Positions 23,993 through 31,923 of a stretch of 64,000 nt of DNA are shown in pieces. The notes under the pieces are model-generated. The model did not search any database. It was not told the origin of the DNA and saw only the letters and a list, made by a program, of their open reading frames with translations. Every line of letters begins with the position of its first letter. Positions within the stretch are counted from its first letter, which is position 1. This stretch comes from WHSW01 sp963767475 (lineage in GTDB: Bacteria; Actinomycetota; Thermoleophilia; Solirubrobacterales; 70-9), in assembly GCA_963767475.1 (NCBI GenBank), contig CAVYEI010000003.1:558001-622000 (forward strand), in the 5' to 3' direction. A program made the position numbers and the translations under genes.

Positions 23993-24940
23993 ATGGAAAG
24001 CGCGACGGCAGCCGAGCTCGACGCCCAGTACCGAGTCCTACGCGAGAGCGCCGGTGCGCTGGAGCGCGTCGATCGGAGGATGATCGAGGTCACCGGGTCG
24101 GAGGCCGCGGAGTACCTCCAGGGCCAGGTCACCAACGACGTCGAGGCGCTTGCTCCGGGCGAGGGGTGCTATTCGGCCCTGCTCGACCGCAAGGGCCACA
24201 TGCAGGGCGACATGCGCGTCCTGCGCACGGACGAGGGCTTTTTGATCGAGACCGAGGAAATCGCACGGGACGCCGTGCTCCGCCACCTGGCGATGTACAA
24301 GATCGGCCGCGACGTATCGGTCGAGGACGTCAGCGAGCGCTTTGCGGCGATCTCCGTACTCGGCCCGGCGGCGGCCGAGATCGCGCTCGCCGGCCCGGCC
24401 GGCCCCGAGCACTCCCATCGCCAGGTCGAGGTCGGCCGCGTCGAGTGCACAGCCGTGGCCGCCGACGCCGGTGTCGACCTGCTGGTCGCCGCGGGCGATG
24501 CCGGCGCGGTGATCGAGGCGCTCGCCGAGCGCGGCGCCGAGCCGGTCGGTGAGGACGCCGCCGAGATCCTCCGGGTCGAGGCGGGCAGGCCCCGGTTCGG
24601 CCGCGAGATGACCGTCGCCACGATCCCCCAGGAGGCGGGCATCAACGATCGCGCGATCAGCTTCAGCAAGGGCTGTTACATCGGCCAGGAGACGGTCGCC
24701 CGCCTGCACTACCGGGGCAAGCCAAACCGCCACCTGCGCGGACTGCGGCTCGAGGCGGCGGCCGCCGCCGGCGACCCGGTGCGCCTCGGCGAGCGCGAGC
24801 TGGGCACGATCGGTACCGCGGTGCTCTCCCCCGCTCACGGCCCGATCGCGCTCGCGATCCTGCGCCGCGAGGCGGAGCCCGGGAGCACGGTCGAGGTCGG
24901 CACGGGAACCGCGGCCGAGGTCGTCGAGCCGCCGTTCTAG
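23993..24940 (+). CDS. ygfZ: Folate-binding YgfZ/GcvT-like Fe-S cluster protein
   Basis: A 315-residue GcvT-fold protein needed for maintenance of certain Fe-S enzymes. The diagnostic KGCYIGQE motif with its conserved Cys is present near residue 223, and the N-terminal YLQGQVTNDV block is also typical. The ATG is at 23993; the frame upstream of it is antisense to the oxidase and not coding. It is divergent from the oxidase operon. It acts in the cytosol. Confidence 0.93.
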   Translation: MESATAAELDAQYRVLRESAGALERVDRRMIEVTGSEAAEYLQGQVTNDVEALAPGEGCYSALLDRKGHMQGDMRVLRTDEGFLIETEEIARDAVLRHLAMYKIGRDVSVEDVSERFAAISVLGPAAAEIALAGPAGPEHSHRQVEVGRVECTAVAADAGVDLLVAAGDAGAVIEALAERGAEPVGEDAAEILRVEAGRPRFGREMTVATIPQEAGINDRAISFSKGCYIGQETVARLHYRGKPNRHLRGLRLEAAAAAGDPVRLGERELGTIGTAVLSPAHGPIALAILRREAEPGSTVEVGTGTAAEVVEPPF

Positions 24941-25004
24941 GCTCGCCGGCGGCGATCGGCGATCGGCTCGGGTCTGCGCCCGTTCGGTTAGGGTTGCGCC
25001 CACG

Positions 25005-25412
25005 ATGGGCGTTCAGAGGAGGCTGGTCGTGCCGCTCGCGGCACTCGCGGCTGCAGTCGGTGTGTCCGCCTGCGGCGAGGACGACTTCGAGAACAACCCG
25101 CGGCCGCCGGCGCCGATCGAGCTCAGCGCGAGGATCGGCTCGGACGGCGTCACGGTGAGCCCGGCGACGGCGGGAGCCGGCCTGGCGACGATCACGATCT
25201 CGAACCAGACGCCCGATCCGGCGCGGCTTGTGCTCGAGGGCCCCACCGACGAGGCCAGCGACGAGATCCTCGGCGGGGGCACGGGTTCGGTCAAGTTCGC
25301 GCTCGAAGAGGGCGAGTACGCGGTCTCCGACGGCGAGAGCGTCCGCGGCGAGACCACGCTCCTGGTCGGCCCCGAGCGCGAGAGCTCTCAAAACGAGCTC
25401 CTGCTGCCGTAG
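25005..25412 (+). CDS. Putative lipoprotein, unknown function
   Basis: A 135-residue exported protein. The signal peptide ends with lipobox VSAC (Cys about residue 23), followed by an acidic linker. The rest is a single beta-sandwich-like domain of about 100 residues, with alternating hydrophobic strands (TITISNQTPDPARLVLEG, SVKFALEEGEYAVSD), similar to cupredoxin- or Ig-like domains but without visible metal ligands. It stands alone downstream of ygfZ. Confidence 0.75.
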   Translation: MGVQRRLVVPLAALAAAVGVSACGEDDFENNPRPPAPIELSARIGSDGVTVSPATAGAGLATITISNQTPDPARLVLEGPTDEASDEILGGGTGSVKFALEEGEYAVSDGESVRGETTLLVGPERESSQNELLLP

Positions 25413-25423
25413 CGCCCGGCCCG

Positions 25424-25822
25424 TTACTGCGACAGCCCTGCGGCGGCGAGCGCGTCGGCGCGCTCGCGGAAGTTCTCGAGCCGGATCACCCTGCCACCCC
25501 GGAATGACCACACCTGGGTGTAGCGGAACTCGGTTGCCGCGCCACTGACGCCGCCGACACCGCGCTGGCACACGCTCGCGACCACGTGTTCGCCGGCGTC
25601 GGTGATCTCATCTGCGTCGAGCGTGATCCGGGTCCACGGCTCCAGAAATCCGCGGGTGTACTCGGCGATGCGTTCGACGCCGAGGTACGTGCCGGTGTCG
25701 GGAAAATCGGGGGGCATCACGAACAACACCAGCGGGTCGAACACATCGACTGCGCCCTTCAGGTCACCGTCGCCCCAGCGTTCGTAGACGCGCCGGATCG
25801 CATCGACGTTCTCCTGCGACAT
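25424..25822 (-). CDS. SnoaL-like / NTF2-fold protein
   Basis: A 132-residue NTF2-like protein beginning MSQENVDAIRRVYERWGDGD, a common SnoaL-like start. FDPLVLFVMPPDFPDTGTYLGVERI and the C-terminal YTQVWSFRGGRVIRLENF complete the fold. The start is the ATG at 25820-25822; the frame extends further but without a plausible start. It may act as an isomerase or small-molecule binder. It is separated from the coiled-coil nuclease-like gene by 14 bases on the same strand. Confidence 0.8.
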   Translation of the reverse strand: MSQENVDAIRRVYERWGDGDLKGAVDVFDPLVLFVMPPDFPDTGTYLGVERIAEYTRGFLEPWTRITLDADEITDAGEHVVASVCQRGVGGVSGAATEFRYTQVWSFRGGRVIRLENFRERADALAAAGLSQ

Positions 25823-25836
25823 CGCTCGCGGAGTAT

Positions 25837-27117
25837 CTACTCCACGGGTGCGGTCGGTGCGGCGCATGCGACCAGGGCCTCGATCCGCGCCAGGCAGCGC
25901 TCGACGTCGGTCACCATCTCGTCGAACTCATCGCCCGCCGCCTTGGCGCTGTTGGTGACGTTGGTGAGCGACTTTCGCACCCGGTTGGCACGCTTCAGCC
26001 GAGCGGCAGCCTCCTCGGCGGCGTCGCGAACCCCCGCCGCGTCGACCTCGAGCTCATCGGCGCTGTCCGCCAGCACCCGAGCTCGCGCGTAGCGGTAGAC
26101 CAGCCGCAGGGCCAGCGGGTCCGGGTCCTCGCGGTCGAGCACGGCGATGATCTTGTTGCCCTGATACTCGGTCAGCTCGTCGAGGCCGGACGGCACCTTG
26201 TCCTCGCCGGCGACGACGAGGACGGCAAAGCTGGCGTCGCGCTCGCCCATGCACGCGTTGAGCTCGGTCCAGGCGTCGTTCTTGGACAGCCGCTTGTTCT
26301 TCGCCTCGAAGACGATGGTCGCCAGCGGCGACCCGACAGCCCCGCCGACCTCGACCACAGTGTCGCCCTTCTTGCTCCCGGACTCGCTCGAGGTATCGCC
26401 GGTGTGGTGGGCGGCGTCACCCTGAGCCTGGGCGATCTGCTCGATCGTCTCGTGCACCAGCTCCTCGAACGACCGGCCCTTCGCCGTCCCCCGCTCGGCC
26501 TCCTCGGCGACACGGCTGTCGGCGTCGGTGCGCTCCTTGAGCTCGACCAGCTCGCGCTGCAACGCCTCGATCCGCTCGCGGTTCGCCTCGCCCTCATTCT
26601 GCTGGCGCTCGTCGAGCGCCTTGAAACCGCGGACGACCGCGGCCTTGAAGTCGGTCAGCGGGTTGGCCCCGTCCTCGGCCGAGAACAGTCGCACGATCTT
26701 CATCCGCTGCTCCTCGAGCGCCGCGCCAACGAGCTTGTCGATGTCCTTCTGGACCGAGCCGTCACGCTCGCCGTCGAAGCTGCCGGCGATCCGCTCGGCC
26801 AGCGCCTCCTCGCCCGACTCGATCTCACGCGTCAGCCGCTCGCGCAGCTCGGAGGCGTGGCGCTCGAACTCCGCCCGCACGTAGTCGACCTCGACCGCCG
26901 TCCCCTCGCGCTCGAGCACCCGGGCGCCGATTTCGACCGCGTCGCGGACGGTCTGGGTGGGAACGTGGCCGGCCTCGGCGCGCTCGCGGACGACCTTCGC
27001 CGTGCGTGCGTCCTCGATCGTCAGCGACTCGATCACGACCTTGTCGTTGAACGGGCGGACGACGCCGTCGCCGTCGCCGTGATCGAGTGGTAGCTGTGGT
27101 CTTTCGGATGCTTCCAT
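25837..27117 (-). CDS. Coiled-coil protein with C-terminal PD-(D/E)XK nuclease-like domain
   Basis: A 426-residue cytoplasmic protein. A long coiled coil (about residues 70-215, rich in Glu, Arg and Ala) is followed by KGRSFEELVHETIEQIA. A restriction-endonuclease-like core then carries GDTVVEVGG and VFEAKNKRLS (the E-x-K signature), with YRYARARVL further on. The order recalls RmuC and related coiled-coil nucleases, but sequence similarity is not strong enough to name it. The start is the ATG at 27115-27117; an in-frame ATG at 27124-27126 is equally possible. It is divergent from the LOG gene across about 50 bases. Confidence 0.7.
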   Translation of the reverse strand: MEASERPQLPLDHGDGDGVVRPFNDKVVIESLTIEDARTAKVVRERAEAGHVPTQTVRDAVEIGARVLEREGTAVEVDYVRAEFERHASELRERLTREIESGEEALAERIAGSFDGERDGSVQKDIDKLVGAALEEQRMKIVRLFSAEDGANPLTDFKAAVVRGFKALDERQQNEGEANRERIEALQRELVELKERTDADSRVAEEAERGTAKGRSFEELVHETIEQIAQAQGDAAHHTGDTSSESGSKKGDTVVEVGGAVGSPLATIVFEAKNKRLSKNDAWTELNACMGERDASFAVLVVAGEDKVPSGLDELTEYQGNKIIAVLDREDPDPLALRLVYRYARARVLADSADELEVDAAGVRDAAEEAAARLKRANRVRKSLTNVTNSAKAAGDEFDEMVTDVERCLARIEALVACAAPTAPVE

Positions 27118-27166
27118 TGCAACCATCGAAGGTAGTCGTGGCCCCGGACGCGACTCTGACGCTGCA

Positions 27167-27871
27167 ATGACCGACCCAACGACGACCGAACCGGCCACCC
27201 TCGGCGAGGAGATCATCGGCGCCGAGGCGCCGGCGGTGACCTCGACTCGAACCGACGAGCAGCGACTGGCGCTGGTCGAGCACGAGCTGCGGACCGGCTT
27301 CGAGACCCTCGCCGAGGTCGGCCCCGCCGTCTGCGTCTTCGGCTCCGCCCGCTCGCCGCGAGACGGGCCGGAGTACGTGCGGGCGCGGGAGATCGGGCGG
27401 GCGATCGGCGAGGCCGGATTCGCGGTGATCACCGGCGGCGGGCCGGGGCTGATGGAGGCCGCCAACCGCGGCGCGCAGGACGCGGGCGCGACCTCGGTCG
27501 GCCTCAACATCATCCTTCCGCACGAGCAGGCGCTCAACCCCTACGTCGATATCGGGCTCAGCTTCGATTACTTCTTCACCCGCAAGCTGATGTTCGTCCG
27601 CTACTCGCGCTCGATCGTCGCGCTGCCGGGCGGCTACGGGACCTTGGACGAGCTGTTTGAGGTGATGACGCTGATCCAGACCGGGGAGACGATCGACCAC
27701 CCCGTGGTCCTCGTCGGGCGCGACTACTGGTCGGGGTTGCTCGACTGGGTCCGCGACGAGCTGCTCGAGCCGGGGCGGATCTCGGCGTCTGATTTCGAGA
27801 TCCCGACGCTGGCCGAGGAGACGTCGGTGATCGTCGCCATCGCCTGCTCGGGCACCGACGTCGCCGGGTAA
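27167..27871 (+). CDS. LOG family protein (TIGR00730), cytokinin-nucleoside phosphoribohydrolase-like
   Basis: A 234-residue Rossmann protein of the LOG/YgdH family. Signatures are GGGPGLMEAANRGA and the catalytic PGGYGTLDELFEV (PGGxGTxxE). Characterised members hydrolyse nucleoside 5'-monophosphates to base and ribose phosphate. The first 50 residues are a weakly conserved extension. The 3' end overlaps the 3' end of the convergent PLD-like gene by 148 bases on opposite strands, an unusually long convergent overlap. Confidence 0.92.
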   Translation: MTDPTTTEPATLGEEIIGAEAPAVTSTRTDEQRLALVEHELRTGFETLAEVGPAVCVFGSARSPRDGPEYVRAREIGRAIGEAGFAVITGGGPGLMEAANRGAQDAGATSVGLNIILPHEQALNPYVDIGLSFDYFFTRKLMFVRYSRSIVALPGGYGTLDELFEVMTLIQTGETIDHPVVLVGRDYWSGLLDWVRDELLEPGRISASDFEIPTLAEETSVIVAIACSGTDVAG

Positions 27872-28896
27872 CGCGCCCGGATCGAATCGACGAACGCCGC
27901 CATCCGCTCGGCGAATTCGGGGTCGCGCAGCTCGAGCACGTTCTCGGCGTTCATCTCGCCCGAGCGCGAGAGGTTGAACGAGCCGACGAAGACGGCGTCG
28001 TCGGCGACCGTGACCTTCGCGTGCATGAAGTTGTGGACGGTGCCCGGCGCCCAGGGGGTCGATGACTTGCCCGAAAACGGCAGCAGGCTCAGGGTCTTGG
28101 CCAGCAACGGGATCTTCCAGGCCGAGGTACCGCTGGTAGCCCACTGGCCGTAGACCGCGTCCGTCTGCGGCTCGTCGATGACCCCGGCGACGTCGACGCG
28201 GCCGCTGGCGCCGAGCTCGGCCAGGCTGGCGAGGATCGGCGCCGAGGTGATCACCGGCGAGGCGATCCGGACCCGCCGGCCGGCAGAGGCGATTGCCTTC
28301 GCGATCGCCTGCGAGAGCTCGGCCCCGTGCCCGGGCGTGAACCATGGCCGCACCGAGACCCCACCACCGAGGTCGATCGCAGCCGGCTCGACCCGGCCGC
28401 TGCGTTCGACGTCACGGCGCTCCCACAGCTCCTCGAAATTGGCGGCATAGGCGGCCGCCAGCGCGGCTGACTCGATCGAGACGAGCACGTTCTCCTGTCG
28501 CGTCCACGAGTCGACGGTCCAGTTGGCGGAGCCGGTCCAGACGGCCTCGCGATCGCGGACGACGTACTTGTGGTGCATCAGGTCCGGGATCCCGGGCACG
28601 CCGCGGGCATCGATCGGCAGCTGGTCCAGGAGCTCGGGCTGGGTGCTCGGCGGCGGCTGGATCGCGGGCGGGCGCGAGCTGTCGACGTTGTAGAGCAGCC
28701 GCACCGCGACTCCCCGTTCGGCGGCGGCGCGCAGCTCGCCGGCGACGATCGCGCCTGCCGGATCGGGGAGCCGGATGTCGTAGAGGGCGAGCTCGAGCGT
28801 GCGCTGCGCCGGGCGCAGGAAGGCGGCGACATGTGCGGCGATCCGCTCGGCGCTCTGACCGCCGTCGGTGAGCTCATGAACCTGCATGCGCCCCAT
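27724..28896 (-). CDS. Phospholipase D-like (HKD) family protein
   Basis: A 390-residue protein with two HKD catalytic motifs: MHHKYVVRDREAVWTGSANWT near residue 107 and MHAKVTVADDAVFVGSFNLS near residue 295. Both keep His, Lys and Ser/Asn, so the active site is complete. It could hydrolyse phospholipid or DNA phosphodiesters. No signal peptide is obvious, which favours a cytoplasmic nuclease or a phospholipase of the Nuc/cls group. The last 50 residues, Ser-rich, are encoded in the overlap with the LOG gene. ATG 28894-28896 or 28885-28887. Confidence 0.85.
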   Translation of the reverse strand: MGRMQVHELTDGGQSAERIAAHVAAFLRPAQRTLELALYDIRLPDPAGAIVAGELRAAAERGVAVRLLYNVDSSRPPAIQPPPSTQPELLDQLPIDARGVPGIPDLMHHKYVVRDREAVWTGSANWTVDSWTRQENVLVSIESAALAAAYAANFEELWERRDVERSGRVEPAAIDLGGGVSVRPWFTPGHGAELSQAIAKAIASAGRRVRIASPVITSAPILASLAELGASGRVDVAGVIDEPQTDAVYGQWATSGTSAWKIPLLAKTLSLLPFSGKSSTPWAPGTVHNFMHAKVTVADDAVFVGSFNLSRSGEMNAENVLELRDPEFAERMAAFVDSIRARYPATSVPEQAMATITDVSSASVGISKSDAEIRPGSSSSSRTQSSNPDQ

Positions 28897-28949
28897 TCTT
28901 ATCGCGTAGCATCCGCCGCCCCGTCAACCGAAGCGAACAGGAGTGCCCC

Positions 28950-30218
28950 TTGGCCGTAGACGTAGCGGAGGTATCGAAGCTCGACGTGGAGCCCGGGACG
29001 CTGCCCGAGAAGATGGCGGCCTGGGTGATCCGCCAGGAGCGCGAGGGCGAGCCCAAGGACGCGTTTCAGGTCGAGGAGATCGAGGTGCCCGAGCCGGGCG
29101 CCTTCGAGGTCATCGTCCGGGTGATGGCGGCCGGGGTCAACTTCAACAACGTCTGGGCGGCGCTCGGCAAGCCGGTCTCGGTGTTCGGCTACGGCGACCA
29201 TCCCGAGTACGGCCACCACATCGGCGGCTCCGACGCCTCGGGGATCGTCTGGAAGGTCGGCGAGGGCGTCACCCGCTGGCAGCCGGGCGACGAGGTCGTG
29301 ATCCACTGCAACCAGGCCTCCTACGAGGACGTCGAGGTGCACGGGCTCGACCCGATGGCGGCGCCGAGCCAGGAGATCTGGGGCTACGAGACGACCTGGG
29401 GCTCGTTCGCCCAGTTCACCAAGGTGCAGGCCCAGCAGCTGCTGGCCAAGCCGCGCAACCTCTCGTGGGTCGAGTCCTCGGCCTACGGGCTCACCTACTT
29501 CACCGCCTACCGCATGCTGATGGACCGCTGCCACGTGCAGGCCGGCCACAACGTGCTGATCTGGGGTGCGGCCGGCGGGCTCGGCGTGTTCGCGACGCAG
29601 CTCTGCAAGGCGGCGGGCGCGAACGCGGTCGGCGTCGTCTCCTCCGACGAGAAGGGGGAGCTGGTCAAGCAGCTCGGCGCCGTCGACTACATCAACCGCA
29701 GCGAGTTCGGCGAGATGATGCGCACCGACGCCAACCATCCCGCCGCCGACAAGGCCGCCGACAAGGAGCGCTTCAAGGCCTCACGCGGGTTCGCCAAGCG
29801 GGTCAAGGAGATCCTCGGCGACGCCCCCGACATCGTCTTCGAGCACGTCGGCCAGGCGACCTTCCCGACCTCGGTGTTCACGGTGAAGCCGTTCGGCAAG
29901 GTGGTGATCTGCGGCGCCACCTCGGGCTACAACCTCGACTTCGACGTCCGCTACCTGTGGATGAAGCAGAAGGAGATCCTCGGCTCGCACTTCGCCAACG
30001 CCTATGAGTGCATGCGCGCCAACCAGCTGATGGCCGAGGGCAAGATCCGCCCGGTGCTCTCCGAGGTGATGGACTTCGAGGGCGTCCCGGAGGCGCACCA
30101 GATGCTCCACGAGAACCGCCACTCGGGCAAGATCTCGATCCGCGTCGGCGCCACCGACAACGCCGAGGGCAAGCACGAGGACGGCGACGGCGCGATCTGG
30201 GCCGAGGTCGGCGCCTAG
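28950..30218 (+). CDS. ccrA: Crotonyl-CoA carboxylase/reductase
   Basis: A 422-residue NADPH-dependent reductive carboxylase of the MDR superfamily that converts crotonyl-CoA plus CO2 to (2S)-ethylmalonyl-CoA. It has the family signatures GVNFNNVWAALGKPVSVF, HIGGSDASGIV, the WGYETTWGSFAQFTKVQ loop and the nucleotide-binding IWGAAGGLGVFA. DIVFEHVGQATFPTSVF and KEILGSHFANAYE near the end are also diagnostic. The start is a TTG at 28950-28952 preceded by AGGAG. With the B12-dependent mutase at 45397 it indicates an ethylmalonyl-CoA pathway or ethylmalonyl-CoA supply. Confidence 0.94.
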   Translation: MAVDVAEVSKLDVEPGTLPEKMAAWVIRQEREGEPKDAFQVEEIEVPEPGAFEVIVRVMAAGVNFNNVWAALGKPVSVFGYGDHPEYGHHIGGSDASGIVWKVGEGVTRWQPGDEVVIHCNQASYEDVEVHGLDPMAAPSQEIWGYETTWGSFAQFTKVQAQQLLAKPRNLSWVESSAYGLTYFTAYRMLMDRCHVQAGHNVLIWGAAGGLGVFATQLCKAAGANAVGVVSSDEKGELVKQLGAVDYINRSEFGEMMRTDANHPAADKAADKERFKASRGFAKRVKEILGDAPDIVFEHVGQATFPTSVFTVKPFGKVVICGATSGYNLDFDVRYLWMKQKEILGSHFANAYECMRANQLMAEGKIRPVLSEVMDFEGVPEAHQMLHENRHSGKISIRVGATDNAEGKHEDGDGAIWAEVGA

Positions 30219-30229
30219 GGCGAGGACGG

Positions 30230-30250
30230 GCTCAGCGCTTGCGGCTGAGC
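30230..30250. terminator. Candidate bidirectional hairpin between convergent genes
   Basis: GCTCAGC (30230-30236) and GCTGAGC (30244-30250) pair over a 7-base loop between the ccr stop and the RTX-protein stop (the right part is inside the latter gene). No clear T-run follows on either strand, so termination is only a suggestion. Confidence 0.35.
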
Positions 30251-31923
30251 TTGAACGCGAACTCGACCGGGGTCGGGTCGGCGTTGCCGGCGGCGTCGAC
30301 CGCGCGGGCGGCGAAGGTGTGCTTCTTCGGCTTGCGCTTCGCCTTGACCTTCGCCTTCGCCGGGCTCGTGCAGCTCGCGAACGACTTCTTGTCGAGGCGG
30401 CATTCGAACGTGACCCCGGTCTCCGGCGAGGAGAACGCGAACTTGAGCTTTGCCTTCGACTTCTTCGTCTTCACCTTGCGCTTCGGGCCCTTGCCCTTGG
30501 TCGTCTCGGGCGGGGTGGTGTCGGGCGCGAAGGAGACCGTCTCGCAGTCGGCGTCGACCGTGTCCAGCGTCTGGTGGTCGGCGGTCGCCGTGTCGACCTC
30601 GGTGCCGCAGCTGGCGGTGTCGGCCTCGCCGTCGCGAACGTCCACGGAGTCGGCCCCGGCCAGCGCAGTGACCTGGTCGGTGCCGGCGAGACCGACGATC
30701 GAGTTCGCGAGCGCGGTCCCGGTGAGCGTGTCCGCGAACGGCGAGCCGATCAGGTTCTCGACCTCGCCGGTGGTGTCGTCGCCGGCGCCGCCGGTCACCG
30801 TGCCCGTCGTCAGATTGACGCTGACGCCCGCCGGGGCCTGCGCATAGGAGACCGTGTCGATCCCGACGCCGCCGCCGAGCGTGTCAGGGCCGCCGCGGCC
30901 GTCGAGGGTGTCGTTGCCGTCGGCGCCGCGCAGGGAGTTGGGCCCGGCGGTGCCGGTCAGCGTGTCGTTGCCGTCGGATCCGGTCGCGTTCTCGATCCCG
31001 CCGATCGTGTCCGTGCCCTCGCCGGTCGCCTGCGGCCCGGCCCGGCCGAGATCGACCGCAAGATCCGTACTGACCGTGGGGAAGGCGATGCCATCGACGC
31101 CGGCCCCGCCCTCGACGATGTCGCCGCCGCCGCCTGGCAGGAAGCCATCCGCGCCGCCGAAGCCCCGCAACACGTCGTCGCCGTCGCCACCCGCCAGCAC
31201 GTCGCCGTCGCCCTCGCTGGTGCCCGCCGCGTCCCCGCCTTCGAGCACGTCATCGCCGTCCCTGCCCAGGAGAGTCATCGAAGCTGAACTCACCGCCGCG
31301 CCGATACCCGGGCCGCCGCGAGCGCTGAGTGAGTCGTTGCCGGCGGCGCCCTGGAGCGTGAAGTGATCTGCCCCCTGGGGGGTCACGTCGGCGTCCGGGC
31401 TCGGGTCCGGTACCCCGGCGTTCCAATCGAGGCCGCCCGTGCCGACGCGCCAGGTGTTCGGCGGATCGTCACCGATGAGCACGAGACCGTCGACGCCGGC
31501 GCCGAAGTTGACCGCGATCTCAAGTTCCGAGAACGCTGCGGACCCCGCCTCCTGCGTCTTTCCGGGCGAGAATCCGGCGGGCTCGACGATGGTGACGTTG
31601 ACGTTGCCGTCCGCGCCCGCGGGGGTGCCGGGGTCATCGGAGTTGTCGTTCACGATCACGCCCTCGGTGTTGGTGACCGTCGCCGGGCCGCCAGCGCCCG
31701 GGCATCCGAGATTGGTGCCCGTTGAGAGATCGATGACCTCGAGGAATCCCGCCGCGACCTCGAGCTCCACCCAATCGTCGGTGGCGCCGAGCTGCACGAA
31801 CAGGGTGCCGCCGAGCGTGCCGGCATCGTAGGTGCAGGTGACCGCGGCATTCGCGGGCATCGCCGCGAGCATCGAGATCGCCGCGCCGAGGGCGAGCATC
31901 ACGCCTGTCGACCGCCCCGCCAT
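30232..31923 (-). CDS. Secreted RTX-type calcium-binding repeat protein with Ig-like C-terminus
   Basis: A 563-residue exported protein. The signal peptide (VMLALGAAISMLAAMPANA) precedes a beta-rich N-terminal domain (about 30-190). A hemolysin-type repeat region follows (about 195-440) with nonapeptides such as GRDGDDVLEGGD, GGDGDDVLRG and GADGNDTLDGRGG, which bind Ca2+ in a beta-roll. The last 90 residues, starting near KGKGPKRK, form a basic Ig-like domain shared with the next RTX protein of the operon. The ATG at 31921-31923 overlaps the upstream TGA (TGATG), so translation is coupled; a GTG one codon upstream is possible. It is probably cell-wall or matrix associated. Confidence 0.87.
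   Translation of the reverse strand: MAGRSTGVMLALGAAISMLAAMPANAAVTCTYDAGTLGGTLFVQLGATDDWVELEVAAGFLEVIDLSTGTNLGCPGAGGPATVTNTEGVIVNDNSDDPGTPAGADGNVNVTIVEPAGFSPGKTQEAGSAAFSELEIAVNFGAGVDGLVLIGDDPPNTWRVGTGGLDWNAGVPDPSPDADVTPQGADHFTLQGAAGNDSLSARGGPGIGAAVSSASMTLLGRDGDDVLEGGDAAGTSEGDGDVLAGGDGDDVLRGFGGADGFLPGGGGDIVEGGAGVDGIAFPTVSTDLAVDLGRAGPQATGEGTDTIGGIENATGSDGNDTLTGTAGPNSLRGADGNDTLDGRGGPDTLGGGVGIDTVSYAQAPAGVSVNLTTGTVTGGAGDDTTGEVENLIGSPFADTLTGTALANSIVGLAGTDQVTALAGADSVDVRDGEADTASCGTEVDTATADHQTLDTVDADCETVSFAPDTTPPETTKGKGPKRKVKTKKSKAKLKFAFSSPETGVTFECRLDKKSFASCTSPAKAKVKAKRKPKKHTFAARAVDAAGNADPTPVEFAFKLSRKR

Noticed and set aside
30230..30250. Strong intrinsic terminator between ccr and the RTX gene
   Set aside because: A hairpin is present and listed with low confidence, but the lack of a T-run on either strand prevents a firm call.
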